From an uncultured Pseudomonadota bacterium (GTDB taxonomy: Bacteria; Myxococcota_A; Bradymonadia; Bradymonadales; Bradymonadaceae): a stretch of DNA of 64,000 bases. The stretch is from NCBI GenBank assembly GCA_913057905.1, contig CAJXPB010000001.1, positions 496,001 through 560,000 of the forward strand, given 5' to 3'. Below are positions 1 to 9,800 of the stretch, in pieces. Made by a program: the position numbers and the translations under genes. Each line of letters opens with the position of its first letter. Positions within the stretch are counted from its first letter, which is position 1. Under the pieces are notes generated by a model. That model saw only the letters and a list, made by a program, of their open reading frames with translations, did not search any database and had not been told where the DNA came from.

Positions 1-1
1 C

Positions 2-3000
2 CCGACCGATGAAGCCGCCGAGCCCTTTGCCCTCAATCTGGACCTCTCGACCATAGAAATTAACCGGGGCCTCGTCGCCTGGCGAGACGTCGCCTCGACG
101 CAGCCTGTTCCCGAGGAGCTTCCCGACCTGACGTCGCTCGTCACACCCGGATCCCACGATGAATTGGACGCCCGAACTCGCCAAGCGGCCCGGGCGATTG
201 AATCTAGCGGCAATCGAGGCCTCGACGGGATCCCACCCGTCGCACTGGCCTGGGACCTGACGGTTCGGGCTCGCTTCGCCATGAATGGCTCTGCCGACCT
301 GCGCGCCGCCCTGGATCGATTCGAGACGACGGTCTCAGCGCCGATGTTCGACACCTCCGAGCCGCTGACGATCGAGGGCGCCCTGGGCCAGTTCACCGGA
401 CGGGGGCTCGATCTCGACCTGCGCCGACTGTCGGTCGCCGACTCGGATATTCTGCGGGGGGTGACGGCCCGGCTGTCCTACGCATCAGAAGAGACGGCCA
501 AGGACCAATTCTGGAGTCGAATCGAGCGTTTGCATGCATCGAAACCTCTGTTGGAGGCGGTGGCTCCCTGGATCACGCCTCGTTCGGACGTCACGGCCGA
601 CATTGAAGTTGGCGGCACCATGGACGACATCTCGGTAGACGGGGGGATTCGGTTCGACCCAGGGCGGATGTCGGTGGCCGGCCGACTCGGCCTCCCATCC
701 TCCAAGCAGGCGACCTGGCGCGGGGCCATCGAGGGACGGGATCTCGAACTCTCAGCGCTGACCGGGCTGGCCCCCGACGCGGGAGGTAACATCCGAGCAT
801 GGTTCGACGGTCGGGGAACGACCTTCGAGGCGCTCGACGGTCGAGCCGACACCGCAATCACCGATGCTCATTACGGGCGATGGCAACTCGACCGCGTCCT
901 TCTCAGAGCCGTGGCCGATGAACAGGTTCTCTCGGCACAGAAATTTGTCGTCGACTCTCCGTATGCGGATGCGTCCGCCACGGCCGGCTACCGCCGCGAC
1001 GGATCCGTGGCGGCGGCGCTCCACGCCCGAGCCTCCGGTGACGATGGTAGCCTTCCGGCCCGGGGTCGAGGCGAAGCGACCGCGACCCTCCGAGGCCGCG
1101 TCGATCCCGACGTGACTCCGAGCCTTTCGACAATCAAGCGATTGGACCTCGACGCCGACTGGGATCTCAGCGGGGTCGCGGCGCCAGCGCTGAACATCAA
1201 CCGATCCAGTGGACGTGTTTCCCTCGGTCTTTCTCCGCTGGCCGGGAGCTCGCGGATGCGGACTCGCACATCGGTCGATGCTTCAGCTCGGGGCCTCGTG
1301 GCAGGTCCGCATCGGCTGCGGCGCGCCGATGTCGACATCTCAGCAACGACCCGCATGCGATGGCCTCCGAATCCGAACCTCGATCTGCTCACACAGGGCG
1401 AACTTCAGGGAGATGTTCTGATCTCCGACCTCGTGACCGGCGCGAATTCGGTCGCGTCAGCAAACCTGTCACTGTCACTCACGCCGGACAATACCGGGCG
1501 AGCGGACGCTGCGAACCTCGACGTGTCAGGAGCTATCGAGGGGCTCGATGCAGGTGGGGTCACAGTTGCGTCCGCACAGTTGAACCTGAACGGCTCCACG
1601 ACATCGAACGACCGCTCATCGGGCGCAGCTCCCACCTTTGACGTCGCCGGAGAGACCGAATGGACATCCCTGGAGATGTCCGGAATCTCGAATGCCGAAG
1701 GTCGCGCGAAGCTGGACCTCCGAGGATTGCCCACCGAACCGACGGGCACCATTGCCCTCGCGGCCGATGGGACGACTGCCGCCGGCGTCGCCTGGCAGTC
1801 GATCACCGCGGATGTCGGTATCCCATCGGTCAACCGGTTCGCGATCGATGCCGCCCTCTCGCCGACAGAAACCCCGAACCTTCCATACGAACTCGCAGTG
1901 GCAGGAAGCCACGCCGCCGATTTCATGTCCTATGATTTCAGCTCCCTGACACTGAGACGGGGCCCGGAGCAGTGGCGCCTCCGACAGGAGGCCGGCCTTC
2001 AGTTGAGGGACGGCATCGGCTTCGACGCATTCGAGCTCCAAAACGGGAACCAGACGATTGCGCTCGATGGAACGTTTCGAGTCGGCGGCCGGAACTCGCT
2101 GCAGGTCGACATCACGAACCTCGACCTCGCCGGCGTTACGAGATTGGCCAGCCTCTTCGACGTGCCCGAACTCTCCGGGCGCCTGACGACGAACCTCGCA
2201 CTGGATGGCACCGCCCGCCGACCCGACATTCGACTCACCGGCTCGCTGGAGCGCGGCGGGTTCAACCAGTGGGGGCCTGCCGACATCGAAGTGTCCGCCC
2301 GCTATGCAGATCGCATGTTCGAGGTATCGACCTTCCAGGCCCACGTGGGGGACCAACGGCTCATTGACCTGTCGAGTCGGGTGCCCGTAGGGGCCACCCT
2401 CGACGGCGAGTTCGAACTTCTGTGGAGACAGGAAGCCACCGTCGACCTTCGAATCCCTCGACTAAACCTCGGCGACGCCTTCGATGCATTCGGGATGCGG
2501 TCGATCGACTCACTCGACGGGACCGCAGAGGGGCGACTTCAGGTATCGGGACCGATGGTACGACCGGACCTTTCGGGCACGGTCGACCTGGCCGACGTCA
2601 CCTTTCAAGGGTCGGTTGCAGGCACACCCTTCGACGTCCGTGATTTCGGGGTTACGTCCTCCGCACACGTCAGCGCGAGGGGGTCCAACCACGACATCAT
2701 ATTCGACCTTCGTGCCGACTGGCGCGAAGATGCCTTATTCAGGGCGAACCTCGACACCTCGGCGCCGCTGCAATCCTGGCTTGGGGACCTCTACAGCGGA
2801 CGCACCGACGTCGACTGGTTCGAGCGCATCGCCACGCTTCCCTTCTCGGTCGATCTGGCAATGCGGCCGCTCCGACTCTCGGAGATGCCCGTCTCGGCAC
2901 TTGTCGAAGCCGACGCCGAGGGAACCGTCGACGGGTACGTCTCGATCGAGGGCACCCTCCGTAGTCCCGAAGCCTCCTTTGACCTGAATGTCGACGACTT

Positions 3001-4903
3001 CGGCTGGAGCATCTACCGAGACATCTACGTCGATCTGGAGGGAGCGGTCCGTGATGACGTCCTGAAGATCAGACGGCTTCGCGGGGAATGGGACGCCGAC
3101 GAAATTCTTTTGGCACAGGGAACCATCCCGTTTCCATCGGGTGCCCTGCTCGAGAACAAGGCCATCGAGGACCAGCCGGTGGATTTCGCCCTGGAATTGA
3201 AGCCGACAGGGGTCCAGAAACTCGGGGCCATCGACTACAGCTTTACTCGATTTCAGGGGACGCTCTCTGGATATGTCACAATCGAAGGATCGCTGCGTGA
3301 CCCGGACATTCGGACCCGCCTCGCCCTGACGAACACAAACCTGAACAGGACCGCCGACAGCACCCTGGGCATCGAGGTCGTCGCCCGTAACGACCGGGTG
3401 ACCGCCGATGCATTCGTCTGCAAGCAGGACCGCCGGATCCTGACGGCCGGCGCTGAATTTCCAATGACGCTCGATCCCGTCGCCGTTGCCGGCGGCGCCC
3501 CCTTTCTTCCGGCCGGCGACGTCTCGGCGCACATCAGCGGTCAGAACGTGCCGCTGGCAGACGTCTTTCCCGCCCCGCTGCTCAAAGGGACTCTGGAGGA
3601 CATCGAGGGAACCCTCACCACCGACCTCCGGGTGGCAGGGGATTGGATGGGCCTGAACCCGTCGGGGTCTCTGAGCATTCAGAAGGGGGCGGTCACACTG
3701 GTCGAGTTCGGGCGGCGCCTTCGGAAGCTCAACCTGAATGCCAACGTCACCACCGATAAGATCACCATCGATAATTTCTCGATGGAGGGCGCAAGCGGGT
3801 CGGTCAACGCCAGCGCCACGGCTCCGCTGAACGGTCTGCTTCCGAGCGGGTTCGATGCCAAGCTCAAGACGGACAGCTTCGATATATCAGGGTTCGGCAG
3901 CGAAATGACCGCGCTGGTCACCACGAAAGCGGCGTTGTCCGGCACGATCGATCCGCCATCGTACAGTGTCGACGTCAAGACCGACGAACTCGAGGTTGAG
4001 TTGCCGGCCTCTCAAACGACAAGCAACCACCCGATCGCACTTTCGGACGACATCGTCATCACGGACTCGCGTCGAGGCGGCCGGCGAGCCGGCAGCGTCT
4101 CTCCGTACCTCGCCCAATCGACGGGAGAGGTCGAACGGACGCGCCTGGAGATCCAAGTCGACCTGTCGCGCAAAAGCTGGCTACGCCACCCCAGCGGAGA
4201 CTTGAACTTCACTGGCTCGCTGGGCATCGATCTTCTCGGTGAGTCGGTCGTCATGAATGGTTCTATCGACTCGATTCGCGGCGACTTCGAGTTTCTCGGC
4301 CGAGACTTCACGGTGCCCGACAAGAAGGCCGTCGTCCGCTTTCGTGGAGCCGACCCGCCAAATCCCGCCCTCGATGTCGAAGCTCACCACCCGCTGGACC
4401 GAACCATCGTCGCAGAGGTCGGGCAGGCGGCCAGCGGCGATCCCAAGATCGTCGTCCGGGTGACCGGATATGCGCTGGAGCCGCGTCTCGACCTCTCAAG
4501 TGATCCCGGGATGTCGGAGACCGATATTCTGTTCGTACTGATGACCGGCCGCCCCCCGAGCAACGCCGGGGTCGGCCAGGACGAAAGCGTGGCGAACCAG
4601 GCGGTAGCAGCGGCGAGCGGCATCTTTTCCGGGCTTCTCCAGCAGCGATTGTCCGGGACGCTGCCGGTCGACATGCTCCGCATCGAGACGGGCGATCAGG
4701 GATTTCAGGACAGCCGAATCAAGGTAGGCAAGTACATTACCGATGATATTTTTGTCTCGTACGCCTACCAGTTCGGCTCCGGCGACGAGGACAGCGGCTA
4801 CGAGGCCCGCATCGAATACCACTTCCTTCCGCGGTGGATGGTCGAAGCCGTCTACGGCGCCAACAACACCGGTGAGCTCAACGTCTTCTGGGACGTCTAC
4901 TGA
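2..4903 (+). CDS. tamB: TamB-family translocation/assembly module protein (5' truncated by window edge)
   Basis: The frame is open from base 2 with no stop, so the gene begins outside the window; 1633 residues are visible. The protein is a long series of beta-rich AsmA/TamB-like repeats that ends in a typical DUF490/TamB C-terminal domain (roughly the last 350 residues, with DILFVLMTGRPPS and a C-terminal aromatic FWDVY). TamB proteins are anchored in the inner membrane, span the periplasm as a hydrophobic groove, and serve outer-membrane protein insertion and/or phospholipid transport to the outer membrane. The N-terminal anchor is not visible. The visible end resembles AsmA-like segments (IEINRGLVAWRD), so the TTG at 164 is probably internal. 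A BamA/TamA-like partner would be expected nearby but is not in the window. The next gene is convergent and 6 bp away. Family call is firm; the exact substrate is unknown. Confidence 0.9.
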   Translation, partial: PTDEAAEPFALNLDLSTIEINRGLVAWRDVASTQPVPEELPDLTSLVTPGSHDELDARTRQAARAIESSGNRGLDGIPPVALAWDLTVRARFAMNGSADLRAALDRFETTVSAPMFDTSEPLTIEGALGQFTGRGLDLDLRRLSVADSDILRGVTARLSYASEETAKDQFWSRIERLHASKPLLEAVAPWITPRSDVTADIEVGGTMDDISVDGGIRFDPGRMSVAGRLGLPSSKQATWRGAIEGRDLELSALTGLAPDAGGNIRAWFDGRGTTFEALDGRADTAITDAHYGRWQLDRVLLRAVADEQVLSAQKFVVDSPYADASATAGYRRDGSVAAALHARASGDDGSLPARGRGEATATLRGRVDPDVTPSLSTIKRLDLDADWDLSGVAAPALNINRSSGRVSLGLSPLAGSSRMRTRTSVDASARGLVAGPHRLRRADVDISATTRMRWPPNPNLDLLTQGELQGDVLISDLVTGANSVASANLSLSLTPDNTGRADAANLDVSGAIEGLDAGGVTVASAQLNLNGSTTSNDRSSGAAPTFDVAGETEWTSLEMSGISNAEGRAKLDLRGLPTEPTGTIALAADGTTAAGVAWQSITADVGIPSVNRFAIDAALSPTETPNLPYELAVAGSHAADFMSYDFSSLTLRRGPEQWRLRQEAGLQLRDGIGFDAFELQNGNQTIALDGTFRVGGRNSLQVDITNLDLAGVTRLASLFDVPELSGRLTTNLALDGTARRPDIRLTGSLERGGFNQWGPADIEVSARYADRMFEVSTFQAHVGDQRLIDLSSRVPVGATLDGEFELLWRQEATVDLRIPRLNLGDAFDAFGMRSIDSLDGTAEGRLQVSGPMVRPDLSGTVDLADVTFQGSVAGTPFDVRDFGVTSSAHVSARGSNHDIIFDLRADWREDALFRANLDTSAPLQSWLGDLYSGRTDVDWFERIATLPFSVDLAMRPLRLSEMPVSALVEADAEGTVDGYVSIEGTLRSPEASFDLNVDDFGWSIYRDIYVDLEGAVRDDVLKIRRLRGEWDADEILLAQGTIPFPSGALLENKAIEDQPVDFALELKPTGVQKLGAIDYSFTRFQGTLSGYVTIEGSLRDPDIRTRLALTNTNLNRTADSTLGIEVVARNDRVTADAFVCKQDRRILTAGAEFPMTLDPVAVAGGAPFLPAGDVSAHISGQNVPLADVFPAPLLKGTLEDIEGTLTTDLRVAGDWMGLNPSGSLSIQKGAVTLVEFGRRLRKLNLNANVTTDKITIDNFSMEGASGSVNASATAPLNGLLPSGFDAKLKTDSFDISGFGSEMTALVTTKAALSGTIDPPSYSVDVKTDELEVELPASQTTSNHPIALSDDIVITDSRRGGRRAGSVSPYLAQSTGEVERTRLEIQVDLSRKSWLRHPSGDLNFTGSLGIDLLGESVVMNGSIDSIRGDFEFLGRDFTVPDKKAVVRFRGADPPNPALDVEAHHPLDRTIVAEVGQAASGDPKIVVRVTGYALEPRLDLSSDPGMSETDILFVLMTGRPPSNAGVGQDESVANQAVAAASGIFSGLLQQRLSGTLPVDMLRIETGDQGFQDSRIKVGKYITDDIFVSYAYQFGSGDEDSGYEARIEYHFLPRWMVEAVYGANNTGELNVFWDVY

Positions 4904-4909
4904 ACGCGG

Positions 4910-6058
4910 CTACAGAATGCCCCGTCGCTGGAGCACCGTACGGATGGTGGCACGGCTCTCTTCGAGGTCCTCGCGACGTTTGACCGGGCAATACCGGCCG
5001 TATTCGCCGTCGCGCGGCACCGAAGCGACCTGAAAGTCCAGGGACTTCGACAGCTCCCCGACGATCCGCTCGAACTGTATGGCCGTCTCTCCGCCGACCT
5101 GCTTCTCGATGGGATAGCGGTCGAGCTCAAAGGTGTCGTCGAGCGCCTCGGCGGTAAACCACAGGTTGTTTGTGTTGTGGACCGGAATGGTGTCCCAGAG
5201 GGCAGTGTCCGGCGCCCGGAAGGACTCCATAAGTCGGAGTTCACCGTCGATCTCGACCGGTTTTCCTCCCGAATCCTCGGGCAGACTTCGGACGGCCTCG
5301 CCGGTCATCTCGACACCGGAGCGCCTGGCAGCGCGCACGTGATATCCCACCACGAGCGGATCCAGTGTGGCGAGCACATTGTCGATATTCGAGACGAGCA
5401 GATATCGGCCGCCCCGGTCCATAAACCGTCCCAGTGTCGCCCGATTTAGCGCATCGGCCAGGTCGCCGTGCCCGGTCGAGTACAGCGATGCTCGCCCCTG
5501 CTGGTCACGGAACAGTTGCCCGTCGGGGGTCAACCGCAGTGAAACCTCCTGGTTAAACTGGAACACAGTCTCGGGATCGACCCCGAAGTAATCGTGTTCA
5601 TCCAGATGCTGCTGGGTCGCGTCGGCGGTCGCAAAACTATTCATCAGCAGGACGTCGACCGCACCGTCCCAACGGGCGGCGTCCTTCATGGCCATGCCCA
5701 AAAACGAGATCCCGTCGACCACCGGCTGGCACCCTTTGACCACTTCCCCGAACCGGGTCGCCATCCCACCGTTGAGCACCACAATTCCGACTTCACCGGC
5801 CTCGAGGGCCTCCTCTCCCAGAGAAACCAGCCGCCGGCCCTCGACGCTCTCGTGGCTGGGCAGCACATCCAGGGAGTCGGGACCCGGCGGCGTCGGCGGC
5901 GGGCCCGACTCCGGTTCGAATGCACTCAGGCCGTGATCGCGAAGTTGTCGCCAGCGGCGCAGAAACTCGTCCCCGTCGAAATGAAAGCGTTTCAGCGTTT
6001 CGACGGTCTCGGGGTCCAGCCGGTCAAATAATTCAGCGGTGTCCGATGGAATCGACAT
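4910..6058 (-). CDS. UDPGP-family nucleotidyltransferase (UTP--sugar-1-phosphate uridylyltransferase)
   Basis: This 382-residue protein has the nucleotide-binding signature LNGGMATRFG near residue 100, the variant of LNGGLGTRLG found in the eukaryote-type UDP-glucose/UDP-sugar pyrophosphorylase family. Further family-like blocks are LLMNSFATADAT, GHGDLADAL, VSNIDNVLATLDP and IPVHNTNNLWF. Such enzymes make UDP-sugars from UTP and a sugar 1-phosphate in the cytosol and feed glycan or envelope polysaccharide synthesis. It differs from bacterial GalU, which has another signature. The substrate could be glucose-1-P, N-acetylhexosamine-1-P or another sugar and cannot be fixed from sequence. The ATG at 6058 follows a GAGGAA about 8 nt upstream that lies inside the end of nfo, and the gap to nfo is 2 bp, so the two genes are likely co-transcribed. 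Confidence 0.85.
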   Translation of the reverse strand: MSIPSDTAELFDRLDPETVETLKRFHFDGDEFLRRWRQLRDHGLSAFEPESGPPPTPPGPDSLDVLPSHESVEGRRLVSLGEEALEAGEVGIVVLNGGMATRFGEVVKGCQPVVDGISFLGMAMKDAARWDGAVDVLLMNSFATADATQQHLDEHDYFGVDPETVFQFNQEVSLRLTPDGQLFRDQQGRASLYSTGHGDLADALNRATLGRFMDRGGRYLLVSNIDNVLATLDPLVVGYHVRAARRSGVEMTGEAVRSLPEDSGGKPVEIDGELRLMESFRAPDTALWDTIPVHNTNNLWFTAEALDDTFELDRYPIEKQVGGETAIQFERIVGELSKSLDFQVASVPRDGEYGRYCPVKRREDLEESRATIRTVLQRRGIL

Positions 6059-6060
6059 CT

Positions 6061-6918
6061 TCAGGTTCCTCGAAACCCCTTGAGGGTCGCGACATTTTTG
6101 GCGAAGCTCGGGTCTCCGTTTTCCAGCGGCGGTGTCTCGACGACCGCGGGATGAGCATCGAAGCGGTCGTCGTTGACGAGGAATCGAAACGCGTCGGCCC
6201 CGATTTCGCCCTCGCCGATGTGTTCGTGTCGGTCGACCTGGCTGCCCAGCGGCTTTTTGGAGCCGTTGAGGTGAAACGCCTTCAGGGCCGACAGGCCGAC
6301 GGTTTCATCAAACTGTTCCCACACATCCTCGTACGAAGAACGATCCGTCATGTCATAGCCAGCGGCGTGGGCATGGCAGGTGTCGAAACACACGCCGAAC
6401 CTGTCCTCCTGCTCGAGCCGGGCGAGGATGTCGCCGAGATGCGAGAAGTCGTGGCCGATCGAGGTGCCCTGTCCCGCCGTATTCTCCAACAGCAGGGTCA
6501 CATCTTCCCACGGATCGTCGTGTTCATCGTAGACGCGATTGATGTTTCGGGCGATCAATTCGATGCCCTCTTCGACGCCCCGACCGGTGTGACTGCCGGG
6601 ATGAACAACCAGATACGGGATGCCAAGGAGCTGACAGCGCTCGAGTTCGTCGGCCAAGGCCACCCGGCTCTTTTCGATGGTCGATTCGCTGCTTGAACAC
6701 GGGTTGATCAGGTAGCTGGAGTGGGCCATCAGCCCCTGTAGCCCCGAATCGGCGTACGTCTCCCTGAAGGTCTCGGCCTCCTGGTCGGTCCACATCCTCT
6801 GCTCCCACCGATTGTTGTTTTTGGTGAAGAGCTGAACCGATTCGCAATCGTCTTCGATCGCGCGCTCGACGGCTCGGTACGGGCCGCCGGCGGCGGATTC
6901 GTGGGCTCCTATGCGCAT
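6061..6918 (-). CDS. nfo: Endonuclease IV (AP endonuclease)
   Basis: The protein is 285 residues, the usual size of Nfo, starting MRIGAHESAAGG. It carries the family blocks LMAHSSYLINPCS, PYLVVHPGSHTGRG, LLLENTAGQG, RFGVCFDTCHAHAAGYD and LKAFHLNGSKKPLGSQVDRHEHIGEG (given here as separate conserved patches), which hold the His, Glu and Asp ligands of the trinuclear zinc site. It cleaves DNA 5' to abasic sites and removes blocked 3' ends in base-excision repair in the cytoplasm. An in-frame upstream extension to 7056 exists, but it overlaps the end of the preceding gene and has no family similarity, so I use the ATG at 6918. It lies between a cystathionine gamma-synthase type gene (55 bp upstream) and the UDPGP gene (2 bp downstream), all on the minus strand. 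Confidence 0.93.
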   Translation of the reverse strand: MRIGAHESAAGGPYRAVERAIEDDCESVQLFTKNNNRWEQRMWTDQEAETFRETYADSGLQGLMAHSSYLINPCSSSESTIEKSRVALADELERCQLLGIPYLVVHPGSHTGRGVEEGIELIARNINRVYDEHDDPWEDVTLLLENTAGQGTSIGHDFSHLGDILARLEQEDRFGVCFDTCHAHAAGYDMTDRSSYEDVWEQFDETVGLSALKAFHLNGSKKPLGSQVDRHEHIGEGEIGADAFRFLVNDDRFDAHPAVVETPPLENGDPSFAKNVATLKGFRGT

Positions 6919-6973
6919 GTCAAAATCCTGTGTTGTGCAACAATGCAAACTGAATGAGGCGAGGCTGCGGTCA

Positions 6974-8146
6974 TCAGACCCGGGCGAGTGCCTTCTCGAG
7001 ATCCTCCAGCAGGTCTTTTTCGTGCTCAACGCCGACCGAGATCCGCACCAAGCCATCGGTAATGCCGAGTTCGGCTCGCTTGTCGGGGGGCACCGATGCG
7101 TGGGTCATGATCGCCGGGTGTTCGATGAGGCTTTCGACACCGCCGAGACTCTCGGCCAGCGAAAAGACCTCGACGGTCTCCAACAGTCGACGCGACGCCT
7201 CGAGTCCACCGTCGATGTAGAACGTGACGACTCCGCCGGGCCCACTCATCTGCTTTTGTCCGACCTCGTACTGTGGATGCGATTCGAGCCCCGGGAATAG
7301 AACCCGATCCACCTTGCCGTGACCCTGCAGATACTCGGCCACCGCCTGGGCATTCGACGCGTGCTTGCGCATCCTCAGCCCCAGAGTCTTGATCCCGCGC
7401 AGGACCAGAAAGGCGTCCATCGGACCCGGAACCGCACCGATGGAATTTTGCAGAAAGAAGAGCTGCTCAGCCAGCGAGGCATCGTTCGTCGCCACGGCCC
7501 CGCCGACGACGTCCGAGTGCCCGTTGATAAACTTCGTCGTCGAGTGGACCACGAGATCCGCGCCCAGATCCAATGGCTGCTGGAAGTACGGGCTCATGAA
7601 GGTGTTGTCGACGGCCACCAGTGCGTCGGAGGCGTGCCCGATCTCACAGACAGCTTCGATGTCGTAGATCTTTAGCAACGGGTTGGTCGGCGACTCGACC
7701 CACAGCATCGTGGTTTGGTCGTCGACCGCCTCGTCGACGGCCTCGAGATCGGTCATGTCGACAAATTCGAACTCGAGCCCCATCTGCTCCATGACCTGCA
7801 CGAACAGACGCCGGGTTCCCCCGTAGATGTCATCCGAGGAGACGACCTTGTCGCCGGCCTCTAGCAGATGGAGCACCGTGGTTGTGGCAGCGCATCCCGA
7901 TCCGAAGGCCGTACCGAAGTCGGCGCCCTCGAGACTGGCGATGCAGTCTTCCAGTGCCATGCGTGTGGGATTCTGGGACCGACTGTACTCAAAGCCGGTG
8001 TGTTCCCCGGGACTCGACTGTTCGAAGGTCGAGGTCTGGTAGATCGGTTTCATCAGGGCCCCGGTCGTCGGATCGGGACGCTGACCCGCATAGATTGCGC
8101 GAGTGTCGAAGGCGTACTCTGCAAACGAATAGTCTGGGTCGTGCAT
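6974..8146 (-). CDS. Cystathionine gamma-synthase / trans-sulfuration PLP enzyme
   Basis: This 390-residue protein belongs to the Cys/Met metabolism PLP-dependent family (fold type I). Signatures include PIYQTSTFEQ, YSRSQNPTRMALE, the PLP-phosphate region FGSGCAATT, VDNTFMSPYFQQPL, and the Schiff-base lysine in VVHSTTKFINGHSDVVGG. The family makes cystathionine from O-acyl-homoserine and cysteine, or cleaves cystathionine in the reverse route; sequence alone does not separate MetB from a gamma-lyase. The ATG at 8146 has AGGAG about 6 nt upstream and begins MHDPDYSFAE; the 88-residue in-frame extension upstream has no family similarity and is rejected. It is followed by nfo after 55 bp on the same strand. 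Confidence 0.9.
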   Translation of the reverse strand: MHDPDYSFAEYAFDTRAIYAGQRPDPTTGALMKPIYQTSTFEQSSPGEHTGFEYSRSQNPTRMALEDCIASLEGADFGTAFGSGCAATTTVLHLLEAGDKVVSSDDIYGGTRRLFVQVMEQMGLEFEFVDMTDLEAVDEAVDDQTTMLWVESPTNPLLKIYDIEAVCEIGHASDALVAVDNTFMSPYFQQPLDLGADLVVHSTTKFINGHSDVVGGAVATNDASLAEQLFFLQNSIGAVPGPMDAFLVLRGIKTLGLRMRKHASNAQAVAEYLQGHGKVDRVLFPGLESHPQYEVGQKQMSGPGGVVTFYIDGGLEASRRLLETVEVFSLAESLGGVESLIEHPAIMTHASVPPDKRAELGITDGLVRISVGVEHEKDLLEDLEKALARV

Positions 8147-8256
8147 CGGGGCTCCTGACAAACCGAGAGGAACGATGAACTCGGGCGAACGACGACCATA
8201 GAAAGCCGACTGGACCCGAGCAAGCCATAGCGCAGGAGCGCCGGTCATTCCACCGA

Positions 8257-9618
8257 TCACCCGTCCAATACGACGGTCTGGTCCAGTTCGGGAATGATAC
8301 AGTCCCAACCGAACCGATCGCGAAAGTGCCGGCGTTGGGCGTCGGCTGCGGTGAGTTCGCCGTGCGTCAGGAAGACTGATTCCGGCGCTCGTTCCAGCCC
8401 ATCCAACCAATCTCCCAACTCGCGGTAATCTGCATGCGCTGAAAGTGCGCCGAGGTCCTCAACCTGGGCCCGTATGGGTACGTACTCGCCGTGGATCTTG
8501 ACCTGAGACGCGCCATTGACCATCGCTTCACCGCGGGTTCCGGCCGCCTGATATCCAGCGAACAGAATGGTGTGTTTCGCCACCGGCGCATACGTTTTGA
8601 TGTGATGAATGACACGACCGCCGGTCGCCATTCCGCTCGCCGAGATGATGATCGCCGGCTCGTCCAGAGCATTCAGCGATTTCGACTCTTCTACATCCTG
8701 TACCAGTCGGACGGCCTGGCACATCTCGCGGCACGCCCGTTCATCGAGCCGGTGGTCACCGATGTGACGCCGGTACAAGTCTGTCACGTCGACGGCCATT
8801 GGACTGTTCAAATAGACGGGCACGTCGGGCAGCCGCCCGGCCTGGATGAGTTCGGTGATATAGTACATCAAAAGCTGCGATCGCCCGACGGCAAAGGCCG
8901 GAATGATCACGACGCCTCCCCGCTCGATGGTCCGGCCGACGATGTCCGCGATGTCGTCGCGCACGTCCACTTCGGGGTGCATCCGGTCCCCGTACGTCGA
9001 CTCGACGACAAGAGTGTCGGCCTGACGAATCGGTTTGGGAGGAAACATCAGCGGGTCGTTTGGACGACCAATATCGCCGGAGAAGACGAGACGGTGGTCC
9101 TCGCCGAACAACTCGATCCACGCCGCCCCGAGGATGTGGCCCGCCCTGTGAAACCGCACGTCGATGCCGTCGACCGGCTGGAAGGTCTCCTCGAACGCCA
9201 CTTTTTTCAGCGATCTCAAACAGGCTCTGGCGTCCTGTTGTGTATAGAGGGGTTCGGCGGGGTCGTGTTTTGAGAAACCCCGCTTGTTGGCATATTTCGC
9301 CTCCTCCTCCTGCAGATAACCGGCATCCGGGAGCAGGATACCCAGCAGATCCTCGGTGGCGGTCGTGCAAAATACGGGTCCATCGAACCCTCGGTCGACC
9401 AGCCTGGGCAGGTAACCCGTGTGGTCGATATGGGCGTGGGTGAGTACGACCGCATCGAGCGACTCGGGCGGGACAGAGAGGCTGCGCCAGTTGCGATCCC
9501 GTAGCTTCTTGAGGCCCTGAAAGAGTCCGCAGTCGACCAGAATACGACGGCCCCCGGTTTCGACGAGGTACTTCGACCCGGTGACCGTCTCTGCAGCACC
9601 CAAAAAACTGAGCTTCAT
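8257..9618 (-). CDS. MBL-fold RNA-specificity exonuclease (beta-CASP/RMMBL)
   Basis: The protein is 453 residues. It starts MKLSFLGAAETVTGSKYLV and has the metal motif THAHIDHTGYLP. Further patches include RFHRAGHILGAAWIEL, FSGDIGRP and the C-terminal SASGMATGGRV and LSAHADYREL blocks. These define the beta-CASP plus Zn-dependent metallo-hydrolase RNA-specificity domain shared with CPSF-73 and the bacterial YSH1-like family. The expected activity is RNA endo- or 5'-exonuclease cleavage in the cytoplasm. The ATG at 9618 has GAGGAA some 5 nt upstream; the longer in-frame form adds 11 unconserved residues. It is divergent from the GNAT gene at 9801 and 110 bp upstream of the cystathionine enzyme. 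The exact RNA target is unknown. Confidence 0.9.
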   Translation of the reverse strand: MKLSFLGAAETVTGSKYLVETGGRRILVDCGLFQGLKKLRDRNWRSLSVPPESLDAVVLTHAHIDHTGYLPRLVDRGFDGPVFCTTATEDLLGILLPDAGYLQEEEAKYANKRGFSKHDPAEPLYTQQDARACLRSLKKVAFEETFQPVDGIDVRFHRAGHILGAAWIELFGEDHRLVFSGDIGRPNDPLMFPPKPIRQADTLVVESTYGDRMHPEVDVRDDIADIVGRTIERGGVVIIPAFAVGRSQLLMYYITELIQAGRLPDVPVYLNSPMAVDVTDLYRRHIGDHRLDERACREMCQAVRLVQDVEESKSLNALDEPAIIISASGMATGGRVIHHIKTYAPVAKHTILFAGYQAAGTRGEAMVNGASQVKIHGEYVPIRAQVEDLGALSAHADYRELGDWLDGLERAPESVFLTHGELTAADAQRRHFRDRFGWDCIIPELDQTVVLDG

Positions 9619-9800
9619 CTCTTCCTCGTTCTTGAATCGACCCTGGCCCATGCGTCTTTGACCAAAGAACGCACCGAGGCGCCGGATTCAAGCACGGTGG
9701 CACCGACGGGGTCCCCCCAACACTCGTAAGGGCATGACAATTTGCTCGTCGGCCGGATGTCGCTACAGTGGGTGTACAAGTTGCAGATGCGGAGGCGACG

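Noticed and set aside
164-166. TTG at 164 as the start of the TamB gene
   Set aside because: The frame continues open to base 2 with TamB-like sequence, so the gene starts outside the window.
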